Source: Pseudobacteroides cellulosolvens ATCC 35603 = DSM 2933 | GTDB taxonomy: Bacteria; Bacillota; Clostridia; Acetivibrionales; DSM-2933 | Reading direction: 5' to 3' | Length of the DNA stretch: 64,000 nt | Assembly (NCBI RefSeq): GCF_001262605.1 | Contig: NZ_LGTC01000001.1 | Location: forward strand, 5,964,001-6,028,000 | Translations under genes and position numbers: made by a program | Shown: positions 32,988-42,948 of the stretch, one piece after another | How positions within the stretch are numbered: the stretch's first letter is position 1 | How the letters are laid out: each line of letters starts with the position of its first letter | Notes under the pieces: generated by a model | The model's input: only the letters and a program-made list of their open reading frames with translations | Databases searched by the model: none | Told to the model about the DNA's origin: nothing

Positions 32988-33716
32988 ATGTATTATGAAG
33001 AATATGGAAGCAGAAATTTACCGACTCTTATTATGCTGCATGGTGCCGGATTGGTGCATAGTTTTGTTAAACAATATACTCTATCTGACAGATTCCATAT
33101 AGTAGTCCCCCATCTATATGGTGGAGGACGAGAGTCTGATACTTTATTCCGCTCTGACGAAACCGTTAATGGTATAGTTGAAATTATAAGAAGTCTCAGT
33201 AAAGACAAAGTTAGTCTTGTAGGATTTTCAATCGGGGCACAGCTTATAATACCTATTGTTTGCAGGTATGAACAACTGATTGACAAGGCTATTCTTGCAA
33301 GTCCATGGGTCTGCAAAACTGAGAAAACAGTCAAATTCTATTCCAGATTAACTGCTTATACTTATCCGTTTACAAAAATAAAATTTCTTATAAAACTTCA
33401 GTCCAAGCTAGTAGGTTTAAACAAAACACAACTTGATGAATGTGTAGAATATTACCAGAAAATGAAAAAGGAAAACCTTGTAGCATATATAAAAGAAGGA
33501 ATTGATATTAGCACTTATCCAGAATTTACAGACGTAAAAATCCCAATGCTTGTTCTGGCAGGAGAGAAGGAAGATTGCGAAATGATAAATTCTGTTAATT
33601 ATCTAGGCGAAATAAATCCGAACTGCAAAGTTGAAATATGGGAAAAATATCGACACGATATACCTTTTAAAAATCCTAAAAAATTCAACATGGTTATAGT
33701 TGACTTCTTCAAATAA
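32988..33716 (+). CDS. Alpha/beta-hydrolase
   Basis: A 242-residue cytoplasmic hydrolase. The oxyanion region is LIMLHGAGLVH, the nucleophile elbow GFSIGAQL has Ser in the usual position, the acid residue is probably in LVLAGEKEDCEM, and the catalytic His is in KYRHDIPF. A helical cap lies about residues 110-180. Substrate unknown (esterase, lactonase or peptidase-like). GGAGTGATGAGGG precedes ATG. No operon partner. Confidence 0.82.
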   Translation: MYYEEYGSRNLPTLIMLHGAGLVHSFVKQYTLSDRFHIVVPHLYGGGRESDTLFRSDETVNGIVEIIRSLSKDKVSLVGFSIGAQLIIPIVCRYEQLIDKAILASPWVCKTEKTVKFYSRLTAYTYPFTKIKFLIKLQSKLVGLNKTQLDECVEYYQKMKKENLVAYIKEGIDISTYPEFTDVKIPMLVLAGEKEDCEMINSVNYLGEINPNCKVEIWEKYRHDIPFKNPKKFNMVIVDFFK

Positions 33717-33839
33717 TAAAGCTGAAGAATGAGTACAAAAAGATTGAATCGAGACAAAAATACAAAAAAAGCATAAAAACTTACAATAGGTATTAAAACC
33801 TTTTGATATAGCATGCTTACAGTAATTTGTGAAAAGGGG

Positions 33840-33990
33840 GTGCTAATTATTGGGAATTCTGCTTGCACCCCTGATATTCCTTAATGGTTTTCCAGAAATA
33901 ATGCTAGAGTTATTTTTTCCAAAACCAAATTTTGAGATTTCTATAAAACAGCCCTTTACCTTCACAAAAGTATTCCCCTGATCAACAAAA
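33840..33990 (-). repeat. GKPLRNIRGA-coding remnant, copy 1
   Basis: The minus strand reads FVKVKGCFIEISKFGFGKNN then SGKPLRNIRGASRIP without a usable start. Similar sequence occurs at 34990-35125 and briefly near 44275-44310, each downstream of a plus-strand gene. Confidence 0.35.
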
Positions 33991-34102
33991 AATTATTATG
34001 ATAACTTTTCTGGGTTTCAGACTTTATAGAAATTTAAGCGTATATATATCTGTATGTAACCTTTTCCAATTTAATAAAATGATAATTAAAAGGAATGTAA
34101 AT

Positions 34103-34984
34103 ATGTCCCAAAACAATAAAAAGTATAAAAAACTTAAAATAGCAGTCTTGTGCTTGATTATTCTTTTCTTGTCGGTGTATGTAGTTATTCCGGTTGGATT
34201 TGGGTATTATGCAACATTACGATATGAAGAGAAATTGAGTGAACCTCCAGAGAATTTCACCAAAATTTCTTTATCAACATTAGACCAGACATCTCTTGCT
34301 GCCTGGTATACATCTACACAAAACGGTGCGTCTATAATTCTTCTTCATGGAGCGACAGGCTCGCGTGAAGGAATAAAAGGATATGCCGAGTTTCTTAAAA
34401 AGAATGGATTTGGAGTACTTGCATTTGATATGCGTGGTCACGGTGAAAGCGAAGGCGATGGTGTTAATGGATACGGGTGGAATAGTACAGATGATATAAT
34501 GGCAGCGACCGAATACTTATCAAAGCAGAGTAATGTAAAAAGTATTGGAGGGCTCGGTTTATCTCTTGGTGGGGAAGCACTTTTAGGAGCAGCTTCAACA
34601 TGTACACAATTGGAGGCAATCGCAACAGATGGAGCAACTTACCGTACAATAGAAGATTATCTTGTTTTGCCATCAAGGCAAAACATTTTTAGAAGTTTCA
34701 CAACGCACCTTATGTTTGCATCTGCTCAATTATTTGGGGGAACAAAACCGCCTGGCAGGCTAGTTGATTCTATAGCTAAAGCAAATAATACGTCATTTTT
34801 ATTCATAGCAGCAGGAAGAGTAGAAAAGGAAATTGAGTATAGTAATTTTTTTGTTGATATCGCAAAAGAGAGAGCAAAATTGTGGATCGTCGATGATGTT
34901 GAACATACAGAAGCATATACCAAATATTCTACTGAATATGAAAATAAAATAATAGAGTTTTTTAATAAGGAATTACTCAAATGA
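34103..34984 (+). CDS. Membrane-anchored alpha/beta-hydrolase
   Basis: A 293-residue hydrolase with one N-terminal membrane helix (about residues 13-36), so the catalytic domain is probably outside the membrane. Motifs: IILLHGATGSREG (oxyanion), FDMRGHGESEG, nucleophile elbow LGLSLGGEA and catalytic His in DVEHTEAY. AAAAGGAATG precedes the chosen ATG; an ATG 35 codons upstream lacks a ribosome site. The substrate is unknown. It resembles the YfhR/BAAT-type extracytoplasmic hydrolases. Confidence 0.82.
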   Translation: MSQNNKKYKKLKIAVLCLIILFLSVYVVIPVGFGYYATLRYEEKLSEPPENFTKISLSTLDQTSLAAWYTSTQNGASIILLHGATGSREGIKGYAEFLKKNGFGVLAFDMRGHGESEGDGVNGYGWNSTDDIMAATEYLSKQSNVKSIGGLGLSLGGEALLGAASTCTQLEAIATDGATYRTIEDYLVLPSRQNIFRSFTTHLMFASAQLFGGTKPPGRLVDSIAKANNTSFLFIAAGRVEKEIEYSNFFVDIAKERAKLWIVDDVEHTEAYTKYSTEYENKIIEFFNKELLK

Positions 34985-34989
34985 AAGCT

Positions 34990-35125
34990 TTGTCGTGCCT
35001 ATAACCACCACCGTAATGGTATGCAAAATTTGGTGACCCTGTTCCAATGTACCGCTTTTTTACTTTAATAAAAGATTGCCCTGCACCCCTTATATTCTCT
35101 GATGGCTTTCCATAATAAGTGTATT
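34990..35125 (-). repeat. GKPLRNIRGA-coding remnant, copy 2
   Basis: The minus strand reads YYGKPSENIRGAGQSFIKVK then RYIGTGSPNFAYHYGGGYRH. It shares GKP-x-x-NIRGA and FxKVK with copy 1. Probably a leftover of a duplicated gene. Confidence 0.35.
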
Positions 35126-35140
35126 CTCAAACACCTTTTA

Positions 35141-35803
35141 TCAGTTTTTTTCAATCTTGTCTTCAAGTACTTGTTTAGAATAAGCCTGTATATCTTCTTT
35201 GGTAATGTCGTTATTCTTATTTACTTCCAAATCTTCGTTAGTAAATTGACCTATTGCATATCTTTCGAGGGTTTTCTTAATATTTTCATCTCCAGCTCTT
35301 ACTAAAAGGCTACCACATCCTTTTATCCATTTCCATTCATTCTTTGCTACTAATATTTTTGCTATATCTATAAATTCTTTAGTTATATTGTTATATTCAA
35401 GGTCAATAAGTGATGTCTGTAGAGATATATTAATTCCTTTGAATTTTTCACCCTTTTTCCTGTATATAACGCTATCGTATATCTCATAACATCTTAAATC
35501 TTGGGTATCAATAACAACCTCTATTTTGGGCTCATAAAAATCACCCTCTATGTGAAAGAAAGAGAGGTTCTCCTTTTTAGATGCATCCATTATTGTAACG
35601 CTTGTCTGATAGTCAGGAAAATTTTTTGTAACAAAATGTAACGAAAACTCATCGCCCTGAATACCCTTTAATATACAGTCTCCTTCTTTAACTGTACCAT
35701 CTGTCCATCCTTCAAAAGCTGTAATACTTGCTACAAATATAATTCCTGACACGAACAGAAAAGATATAATTAATGAAATAATAATAATTTTTTTGGCATT
35801 CAT
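35141..35803 (-). CDS. Membrane-anchored protein of unknown function
   Basis: A 220-residue protein with a single N-terminal membrane helix (KKIIIISLIISFLFVSGIIF) and a beta-rich external domain of about 190 residues, ending in a charged helix. No motif is recognised. AGGAG lies 9 bases before the ATG at 35803; an upstream ATG at 35845 is less likely. No neighbours on the same strand. Confidence 0.6.
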   Translation of the reverse strand: MNAKKIIIISLIISFLFVSGIIFVASITAFEGWTDGTVKEGDCILKGIQGDEFSLHFVTKNFPDYQTSVTIMDASKKENLSFFHIEGDFYEPKIEVVIDTQDLRCYEIYDSVIYRKKGEKFKGINISLQTSLIDLEYNNITKEFIDIAKILVAKNEWKWIKGCGSLLVRAGDENIKKTLERYAIGQFTNEDLEVNKNNDITKEDIQAYSKQVLEDKIEKN

Positions 35804-35877
35804 TCTATTATTTCTCCTATGCATTTGATCAATCTGATATAACATCTTTTCAGATGTAATTAATTATATCATTTCCA

Positions 35878-35976
35878 TTATTCCATTGGAATTACTGGTT
35901 CCCGATATTCTGACTTATCCCGCATCATTTTATATGTGATAGTTACCAACTTTCTCAGGATATATTTTATTGCTAG
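35878..35976 (-). pseudogene. IS110-family transposase tail
   Basis: The minus strand encodes LAIKYILRKLVTITYKMMRD then KSEYREPVIP and a stop. It aligns with the C-terminus of the IS110 remnant at 20101 (ALIAVMRQIAKVIYSMM). It directly abuts the group II intron 3' end, so the intron may have entered an IS110 copy. Confidence 0.5.
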
Positions 35977-37030
35977 GGTAGGACTAACAGCGTCTTACTT
36001 GTTTTACCAAGCATATTTCTGCGTCCCCCCTCAGAACCGGACTTACACCTTTCAATGTATCCGGCTCGCCAGCTGTTTCTAAGTGCGAAGTCACTTGCTT
36101 TATCTATATTTCTTTTCCAAAATGGATGTCTTTATGGCATTTTTTGCATACTATTAAAGTTCTACGATTTAGTTCAATCATTCTTTGTACCCAATATGGA
36201 GTTATTATATTTGCCTTAAAGTATTTGTCTTTTAGGCTTTTAAGTTTTTTAATGTGATGAACTGCAAAATCGCCAGGAATACTACTTTGTATTCCACAAA
36301 GTTCACATCTACAATTCTCCAGCCTTTTGATTACTAAAGGTTTTTTATAGTAGATTTCATTAGTTTCCTTTAGCCATTTTTTGGGCTGGTTCAAGTATAT
36401 TAAGGGCTCATTAAAATATGTCATGGTTTTACTTCCTGTTTTAGTCTCATAATTTACACCGATTATTTTACGAGTTCCTGTACCGTGCTTTCTGGGCACA
36501 TCTATTCCATATTTTTTTATAACCTTTGTGATTGAACTAACTTCCTTTCTGGCTATAGTTGCTGCCATACTGGAATAATGGTAGTATTTGTACTTTCCCA
36601 TTTTGGAGCTTATATCCGTTGCAATTCTGTAGTAGTTGTACATGCCTCTAATTTCTGAGTTGTATTTGCCAATTATATCTGCAATGGTTAGGTTTATCCT
36701 ATTGCAGTGATGAGTGTGTTTTTCTTTGTGAAAGTACAATTGGTAGTTTTTAAAATCTCAAATCCAAGGAATCTTGCTCTTTCAGTCGCTAAGTTTGTTA
36801 TAATGGTTTTATCCATGTTAAGTTCCAATTTTAGTCTAGTATTGAGTAGTTCTTTAATTTTATCCATTATTTCCTCTGCTGACTTCTTACTTCCAATTAT
36901 ACATACAACAAAATCATCGTCATATCTGGTGTATTTGACCCTTATATAATCAGGAACCATAGGGTCTAATGAACGTAGAGTATGCATTTGTTTTAGTATT
37001 TCTTTAGCAGTTTTATTATTCATCTCGGCA
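35977..37030 (-). mobile_element. Group II intron remnant with broken maturase
   Basis: Two overlapping frames on the minus strand encode an intron-encoded protein. The 5' piece (36694-37023) has the reverse transcriptase active site RYDDDFVVCIIGSKKSAEEI. The 3' piece (36104-36739) has the maturase X domain (YNSEIRGMYNYYRIATDISS) and an HNH endonuclease (CELCGIQSSIPGDFAVHHIK ... CKKCHKDIHFG). A frameshift separates them, and the first part of the reverse transcriptase is missing. Domain V follows downstream. The element is 5'-truncated and cannot self-mobilise. Confidence 0.8.
36034..36067 (-). ncRNA. Group II intron domain V
   Basis: The minus strand reads GAGCCGGATACATTGAAAGG and continues TGTAAGTCCGGTTC. 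It folds into the 34-nucleotide catalytic hairpin with closing GAGCCGG/CCGGTTC and a GAAA-type tetraloop. Confidence 0.8.
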
Positions 37031-37095
37031 TAATACCTGCCGTATTTCGTAGAACTTGATATTCTGTAATCATCAAAAAGAAAGGGGCTTATAAG

Positions 37096-38246
37096 ATGAA
37101 GCTTGAAATGATTACAGAAGGTCTAAAGGCCTTATTGCTGGAGAATAATTATAATCCAGTAACCATACATTTTTATAAAAGAGAATGGAACAAGATCCAA
37201 TCATTCCTCATGGATGAATACGAAGATACTGAGTTCGATATGGAATGCGGTCTGAAGTATCTTGAAAATCAATACGGTTTTATCAGCAAATGCAATGAGG
37301 GAACCCTATAACAACAGCGGGTTCAGTTATTACGGGTTATCCATATGTTGGAGGACTACAGTCTACATAAAGTTTTAACCCGCAGATATTTCGCATCAAA
37401 AAATCCTCTTGTGCTGAATTCTTATTATTCTACAATATTTACCGGTTACACAACATACCTGGAATCTACCGAATTGTCAGCTACCACAAAAGAGCATTAC
37501 AAAAAAGAGTTCTATGATTTTTATGGATTATCTTACACAGATGAACAGAAGGTCTGCGGTATACGGCATTTTCTGAGATATCTTTATTCAGAAAGCCTGA
37601 TTCCGGAGAACAATGCAGAAAGGATTCATATGCCACCTATTTCAAAGAGTGCAAAGATTCCATCTGCGTGGAATATAGATGAACTGAAAGCTATGATTTC
37701 TGCAATCCATCGTAACAATCCAATTGGAAAGAGAGATTATGCAATGATCGTCCTTGCATGTGTTCTTGGCTTACGGATTGGCGATATCAAAAATCTCAGA
37801 TTCAGCAACCTCAACTGGGAAGAAAAGAAAGTTTCCATTATCCAGCACAAACTCATAAGCCGATGACACTGCGTATTCCAGATGCAGTTGGATGGGCTGT
37901 CATTGATTACATTAAAAACCGACGCCCTTCTTACTATGAATCAGACAGAGTGTTTTTAAAGCATATGCCTCCATTTGCTTCAATCGGAGAGAATAATCAC
38001 ATGGAGCAGCTCATCGTCCGCTACATGAGAAAGGCAGGTATTGACAGGCGTGGACGGAAACGCTCAGGTTTTCATTCCCTAAGACACTCTGCTGGTTCCA
38101 TGCTCCTAGAAATGGAAACGCCTCTTCCTGTCATTTCAAACATCCTTGGGCATTCCGATCCTAATATCACTGCAGTGTATCTGAAAACTGATATCCAGAA
38201 GCTTGCAGAATGCATTCTACCTCCGGAGGGCCTTGGAAATGACTGA
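37096..38246 (+). pseudogene. Tyrosine recombinase (transposon type) with nonsense and frameshift lesions
   Basis: A transposon-associated phage-integrase-type recombinase. Core-binding part: MKLEMITEGLKALLLENNYN, then an in-frame TAA at 37309, then MLEDYSLHKVLTRRY and later MIVLACVLGLRIGDIKNLRF (catalytic Arg). A one-base deletion at an A run (37849-37851) shifts the frame. The second half has GFHSLRHSAGSMLLEM, ILGHSDPNITAVYLK and the Tyr. Two lesions inactivate it as written. Followed by a second recombinase with an 8-base overlap. Confidence 0.8.
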
Positions 38247-38945
38247 AATCAAATACTACAGCGTACTTCAAAAAGAGTTTCAGGATCTTGTATATCTGAA
38301 AAAGGCTCTTGGATTTGAATATACAGCAGAGACTGCTGCATTTAAAAGGATCGATACTTTCTTCACCCAGAATGAGTTGACAGAAAAAATTGTTTCAAAA
38401 GATTTATGTGATATATGGTGCCGCAAAAAATCTTATGAATCGATAAGTAATCAGTCTCACCGCATCAGTAGCATGAGAGTATTCTGCAGGTATTTGAATG
38501 ACATCGGGATACAGGCCTATGTTCCTCCAAAGGGAATCACAAGGAAATCTCCAAAGTATGAAGCACATATCTATAGCGATGATGAACTGAAACGCTTTTT
38601 GCGGAAGTAGATAAAAGTCAATCAATTCCATGTGAATGTCCTTACAGAGGCACTGTCATGCCAGTTTTCTTCAGAATCCTGTACACAAGCGGAATGCGTG
38701 TCTCTGAATTAAGACTAATAACAGTAGGTGATGTAAACCTTGAAGAAGGATATATCACTGTTCGAAATGCAAAAAATCATAAGGATCGTATTGTTCCGGT
38801 TCATCCTAAGCTTATTGAAAGATGCCGAATGATTCAGGCAGAAATCCATGCAGTTTCACCCGATGATGAATACTTCTTTATGATCCGACCAGGACAGGCA
38901 TTATTGCCGGAACGCTATAATGATTTTTTCCAGCCAAGTAATTGA
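38239..38945 (+). pseudogene. Second tyrosine recombinase, frameshifted and truncated
   Basis: It starts MTEIKYYSVLQKEFQDLVYL. A one-base loss in the T5 run at 38596-38600 stops the frame; restoring a T links to FFAEVDKSQSIPCECPYRGT and then VFFRILYTSGMRVSELRLIT (catalytic Arg). The sequence ends at FQPSN without the His-x-x-Arg and Tyr motifs, so the 3' part is missing. Paired recombinases of this kind move Tn554-like elements. Confidence 0.75.
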
Positions 38946-39071
38946 GTTCTAAGAATAGCTTTAACGGTGCCCTTGTAGCAGTTTTAAAGCTGCTGAAAAG
39001 CTAATTCGCAGTGGTCTTACAGAGTCAGACCAGAGTTCTAGACTTTTTACCATATCTAGACTCTCTTTATT

Positions 39072-39103
39072 TTGTTTTTTGGAATGAAGAGGTATGATAT
39101 AAT
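39072..39103 (+). promoter_or_regulatory. Possible promoter of the STAND-AraC gene
   Basis: TATAAT at 39098-39103 (overlapping TATGAT at 39093). A TTGTTT at 39072 is a poor -35 with non-ideal spacing. Sits 54 bases before the start codon. The 200 bases upstream hold no gene. Confidence 0.35.
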
Positions 39104-39156
39104 ATAACTAAAAGAAAATAGCTTGATATTGCCTAATATAGATTGAGATGATATGT

Positions 39157-42100
39157 ATGAAAAATAACGACTTTGAATTCAATAATATCTCCAAGTTAAT
39201 AGAGCGAGATAGACATATTTGTATCCTTTCAGATTTTCTAAAACAGTTACAAACTGAAAAGCGTGGGATATTAAGAATTGTTGCGAATCATGGTTCCGGG
39301 GCAACAAGCTTTCTTAATTTAGCTTCTAATAGTGCTCTAAAGCTTAATTATGAGGTTATTAATATAAATGAATATAATAATGATAAGTCAATAGATAAAT
39401 TAATAACCTGTAATACAAACGATTTCCAACATTTCAAAAACCACTTATACGAAAGAGTAATTAATAGTAAAAAAGATGGACAAATTATAATAATTGATAC
39501 CATTGATCAGATTGATAAAGATATCCTAAGTATTCTGAATAAGCTATTATCTAGTGAGACTAATTTTGTTCTAGCCCTGATTTATTCAACAATTTCCAAT
39601 CTAACTACAAATATTGATTATGTTGATATCCCAATTTATAAGACCATATTTTTGGAGCCGTTGTCACCAAAAGGACTACATCAATTGCTGAATACTATAC
39701 TTATTTGGGACAAACCTCCTAATATTTTACTTGAGTACCTATATAACAAGACAAAAGGAATGCCCAAATATATAATGACTGAAATTGAATTTCTGATAAA
39801 CGAAGAAATGCTAGTTTATGACAATAATAATGGCTGGAGTATAAATGAAGAGGATTTGTCAACTTTAGTAAATAAGATAAATAGAAATAACTGTTTTCCA
39901 AAAAACAATTTACCAGCTGAGACAACCGAATTTGTAGGGCGTAAAGATGAGATCAGGGAAATCTTAAGATTACTTGAAAAAGCCAGACTTGTCACGCTAA
40001 TTGGCCCTGGAGGGATAGGAAAAAGCAGATTATCACTTAAGGTTGCTTTGTTATGCCTTTCCAAATATACAGATGGAGTTTTTTGGATTTCTTTATCGCA
40101 AATTATGAAAACAGAACTATTGATATCCAACATTGCAAAAATGTTAAATATACCAGAAATAGAAGGATGTAACACATTAGACTCTATTAAAAGTACCTTA
40201 AAAAACAAGAAAATCCTGATTATTCTAGACAATTTTGAGCAAATTATTGATTCTGCTTCGGTATTAGCAGACCTTCTATCCGCAGCAGCTAATTTATCAT
40301 TACTGGCAACAAGCCGTCAACCGTTGAAAGTTTATGGAGAACATTTATTTAATGTTCCGCCCCTTGAAACTCCTGGTCCGAACAGTTGTGTTACTGTTGA
40401 GTTGCTGGAAAAACAACCAGCCGTCAGCTTATTTTTAGCACGTGCTCAAGCCATTAAAAACGATTTTAGTATTACAGAGGAAAATGCTTCACAGATAGCA
40501 AATCTATGCCAATTCCTTGAGGGAATACCCCTGGCTATTGAACTTGCAGCAGCAAACATTGCACAAATTTCCATACAAACAATGCTGAATCAAAGTCAAA
40601 ATCGCTTAAGTTGGCTTATAGAAGGAGCTAATAGTTTGCCCGATCGTCAGCGTACGATGAAAAACACTATTGAATGGGGATATAATCTACTGAGCACTAA
40701 CCAAAAAAGAATTTTCATGAGGCTTGGTGTTTTTAAAGGAAAGTTTAACATAAAGGCTGTATCTGCTGTAATAAACAAAAATAATGATATTGAAAATTTA
40801 TATGAGGATTTATTGTCATTAACAAATAAAAGCATCTTAACCCTAGATTCAGAATTTGAGGAAAGGGACGAAGTATACTTCAATATGCTTGAAATAATCA
40901 GGGAATATGCGGTTTTGTTATTATCAACAGATAGTGATGAAAAAATAATAAAAAAATGCCATGCAGATTATTTTTTTTCTTATGCTATTGAAGCTGAGAA
41001 CAATTTTTATTGTTCAAACCGTCAAACGAGTCTTAATATGGTGGATCAGGCATATTTAGACATAATTTGTGCTTTGGAGTATTATAGAATAACAGGTTGT
41101 CTGGAAAAAGAATTAGAACTGGCTGTAGCAATGGGTTATTACTGGGAAGCACGAGGTTATTGGAAAAAAGGTCAAAGTATATTTAAATCAATCATTCAAA
41201 AACAGAATAATTCGTTAAATACCAATTATTATATTAAAGCATACCAATGGTTTGGCAGATTTGTTTTTTTGAATGGCAATTATGAGGAAGCAGTAAATAT
41301 TTTTGAACAAGGGTTGAGATTAGCAATGGAAAGAAATGATCTTATAGGCGAAGCTTCACTTAAGTATAATTTAGCTTTGACGTATAATATATCAGGCAAT
41401 TTAAAGTATGAAGTAGAATTGTTGAATCAAAGCTTAAGTGCATACAGAGAAGCTTATTACAAGCGTGGTATTGCAGAGGTCCTTCAAGAACTTGGACAAG
41501 TTTATTATTTTAAAGGATCATATGATACAGCAGAGATGTATTTAAATGAAAGTCTTGATATCTATAAAGAATATAGCGACAGGTACGGTATATTAAGGTC
41601 ATTTGGAAGGATGGGTCTGGTTTTAAGGGGTAAGGGTGAGTTTGAGCAGGCAATGGAAATGTTCCATAGATATCTTTTAGCTTGTGAAGAAATAGATGAT
41701 AGAGTTGAAATTGCCTTTGCGTTAATTAATATTGCAGAATTGGCACGATCACAAAATGATTATGTAGTAGCAGAGAGTTATTATTTGAGAGGGTTAAATC
41801 TTGGATATGAACTGGGATATATGGCTATAATAGCATCTATAAAAAAAGACTTGGGCGAAATATATCACTATATGGGGAATATCAATAAAGCATCTGAGTT
41901 ATTTGACGAAAGCTTAACAATACTAGAAGAAACAGGATATAAGGGAGATGTGCCTTGGGTATATCGTAATATGGCTGAGTTGGAATTATCAAGGGGAAAT
42001 TATTTAAAAGCTGAGGAGTTATTTTTAATAGGATTAAAGTTTTATATTGAGATAAAGCAAAACACTCTTAGTTATATTTTTCTGGTATTTGAGGGTCTTG

Positions 42101-42678
42101 CTACTGTTTCAACAATGCTGGAGGATTACAACCGGGCTGCTTGTCTTTATTCAGCAGCAAACAAGTTATTTAAGACAGTAGGAAATCTGTTGGCTATTAA
42201 TGACATAAATTCATTTAATCTAAGACTTAATGCCCTTCGCTCCAAGATGGATGCAAGTACATTTGAAACTTCATGGAATGAAGGACATAGTATGAGCCTT
42301 GAACATGCCATAGGATATGCTTTGGATGATAACAAATATGATAGAACAATGGCAAACAAAATGATTAATTACATAAATGAAAATTATGATAAAGATATTT
42401 CTCTTAATGAAATATCTGAATATTTCAATATGTCTACTTCATATCTTAGTACAATGTTTAAATACTATACAGGGCAGAATTTCAAGGATTATTTAAATAT
42501 ATGCAGGGTTAAAGCATCTAAAGACCTAATGCAAAAAAATGGCAGCTTAAAAATCAATGAAATTGCGTCAAAAGTAGGATGTAATGGTTCTGTGACTTTT
42601 ATCCGCATGTTTAGAAAATACGAAGGCATGTCCCCAGGACAATATTATTCCAACCTTAAAATAAATGAAAAAAAGTAA
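39157..42678 (+). CDS. STAND ATPase with TPR repeats and C-terminal AraC DNA-binding domain
   Basis: A regulator of about 1173 residues. Order: N-terminal AAA-like domain with a degenerate P-loop (NHGSGATSF, about residue 45), then a second NB-ARC/AfsR-type NTPase with GPGGIGKSR (about 283-291), ILIILDNFEQI as Walker B and LLATSRQPLKV as sensor. TPR repeats (about 640-1000) suit ligand or protein binding. An AraC-type double helix-turn-helix (about 1065-1165) includes ISLNEISEYFNMSTSYLSTM and EIASKVGCNGSVTFIRMF. STAND proteins of the MalT type usually end in LuxR; an AraC output is unusual. The GH26 mannanase gene lies 270 bases downstream and is a likely target. ATG 39157 has GAGATGAT upstream; 39148 is an alternative. 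Confidence 0.88.
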   Translation: MKNNDFEFNNISKLIERDRHICILSDFLKQLQTEKRGILRIVANHGSGATSFLNLASNSALKLNYEVININEYNNDKSIDKLITCNTNDFQHFKNHLYERVINSKKDGQIIIIDTIDQIDKDILSILNKLLSSETNFVLALIYSTISNLTTNIDYVDIPIYKTIFLEPLSPKGLHQLLNTILIWDKPPNILLEYLYNKTKGMPKYIMTEIEFLINEEMLVYDNNNGWSINEEDLSTLVNKINRNNCFPKNNLPAETTEFVGRKDEIREILRLLEKARLVTLIGPGGIGKSRLSLKVALLCLSKYTDGVFWISLSQIMKTELLISNIAKMLNIPEIEGCNTLDSIKSTLKNKKILIILDNFEQIIDSASVLADLLSAAANLSLLATSRQPLKVYGEHLFNVPPLETPGPNSCVTVELLEKQPAVSLFLARAQAIKNDFSITEENASQIANLCQFLEGIPLAIELAAANIAQISIQTMLNQSQNRLSWLIEGANSLPDRQRTMKNTIEWGYNLLSTNQKRIFMRLGVFKGKFNIKAVSAVINKNNDIENLYEDLLSLTNKSILTLDSEFEERDEVYFNMLEIIREYAVLLLSTDSDEKIIKKCHADYFFSYAIEAENNFYCSNRQTSLNMVDQAYLDIICALEYYRITGCLEKELELAVAMGYYWEARGYWKKGQSIFKSIIQKQNNSLNTNYYIKAYQWFGRFVFLNGNYEEAVNIFEQGLRLAMERNDLIGEASLKYNLALTYNISGNLKYEVELLNQSLSAYREAYYKRGIAEVLQELGQVYYFKGSYDTAEMYLNESLDIYKEYSDRYGILRSFGRMGLVLRGKGEFEQAMEMFHRYLLACEEIDDRVEIAFALINIAELARSQNDYVVAESYYLRGLNLGYELGYMAIIASIKKDLGEIYHYMGNINKASELFDESLTILEETGYKGDVPWVYRNMAELELSRGNYLKAEELFLIGLKFYIEIKQNTLSYIFLVFEGLATVSTMLEDYNRAACLYSAANKLFKTVGNLLAINDINSFNLRLNALRSKMDASTFETSWNEGHSMSLEHAIGYALDDNKYDRTMANKMINYINENYDKDISLNEISEYFNMSTSYLSTMFKYYTGQNFKDYLNICRVKASKDLMQKNGSLKINEIASKVGCNGSVTFIRMFRKYEGMSPGQYYSNLKINEKK

Positions 42679-42808
42679 AATACATTTCAAATATTTCAAA
42701 TTAAAATTTTTTATCAAAAAAAAATATAATGAATTGAAAATAATGCTTATGGAAACTATTAGTATGCTTAATATAAAATTATTCTAAGAGGCCTAAATAA
42801 ATTACAAT

Positions 42809-42883
42809 AAAAATCTTACATTACGGAGAGTATGTAGCTCAGGATCCAAGGATACATTCGAGAACGGAATGTAATAGATTTTT
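42809..42883 (+). promoter_or_regulatory. Structured leader or terminator upstream of the GH26 gene
   Basis: AAAAATCT (42809-42816) pairs with AGATTTTT (42876-42883), followed inward by TACATT/AATGTA, enclosing a 40-base irregular middle with GGATCC and a short ATGTA/TACAT helix. It can act as the terminator of the regulator gene or as an attenuator in a GH26 leader. It does not match a riboswitch class I know. Confidence 0.45.
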
Positions 42884-42948
42884 CGTAATTTGTATAGATT
42901 TAAAAATTTAAAATTAAAAATTTAAAGAATAATTTAGGGGGATATTTT

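Noticed and set aside
42809-42883. c-di-GMP or other known riboswitch upstream of GH26
   Set aside because: The conserved core sequences of c-di-GMP-I (GEMM) and other riboswitch classes I know are absent; only a generic structured hairpin is supported.
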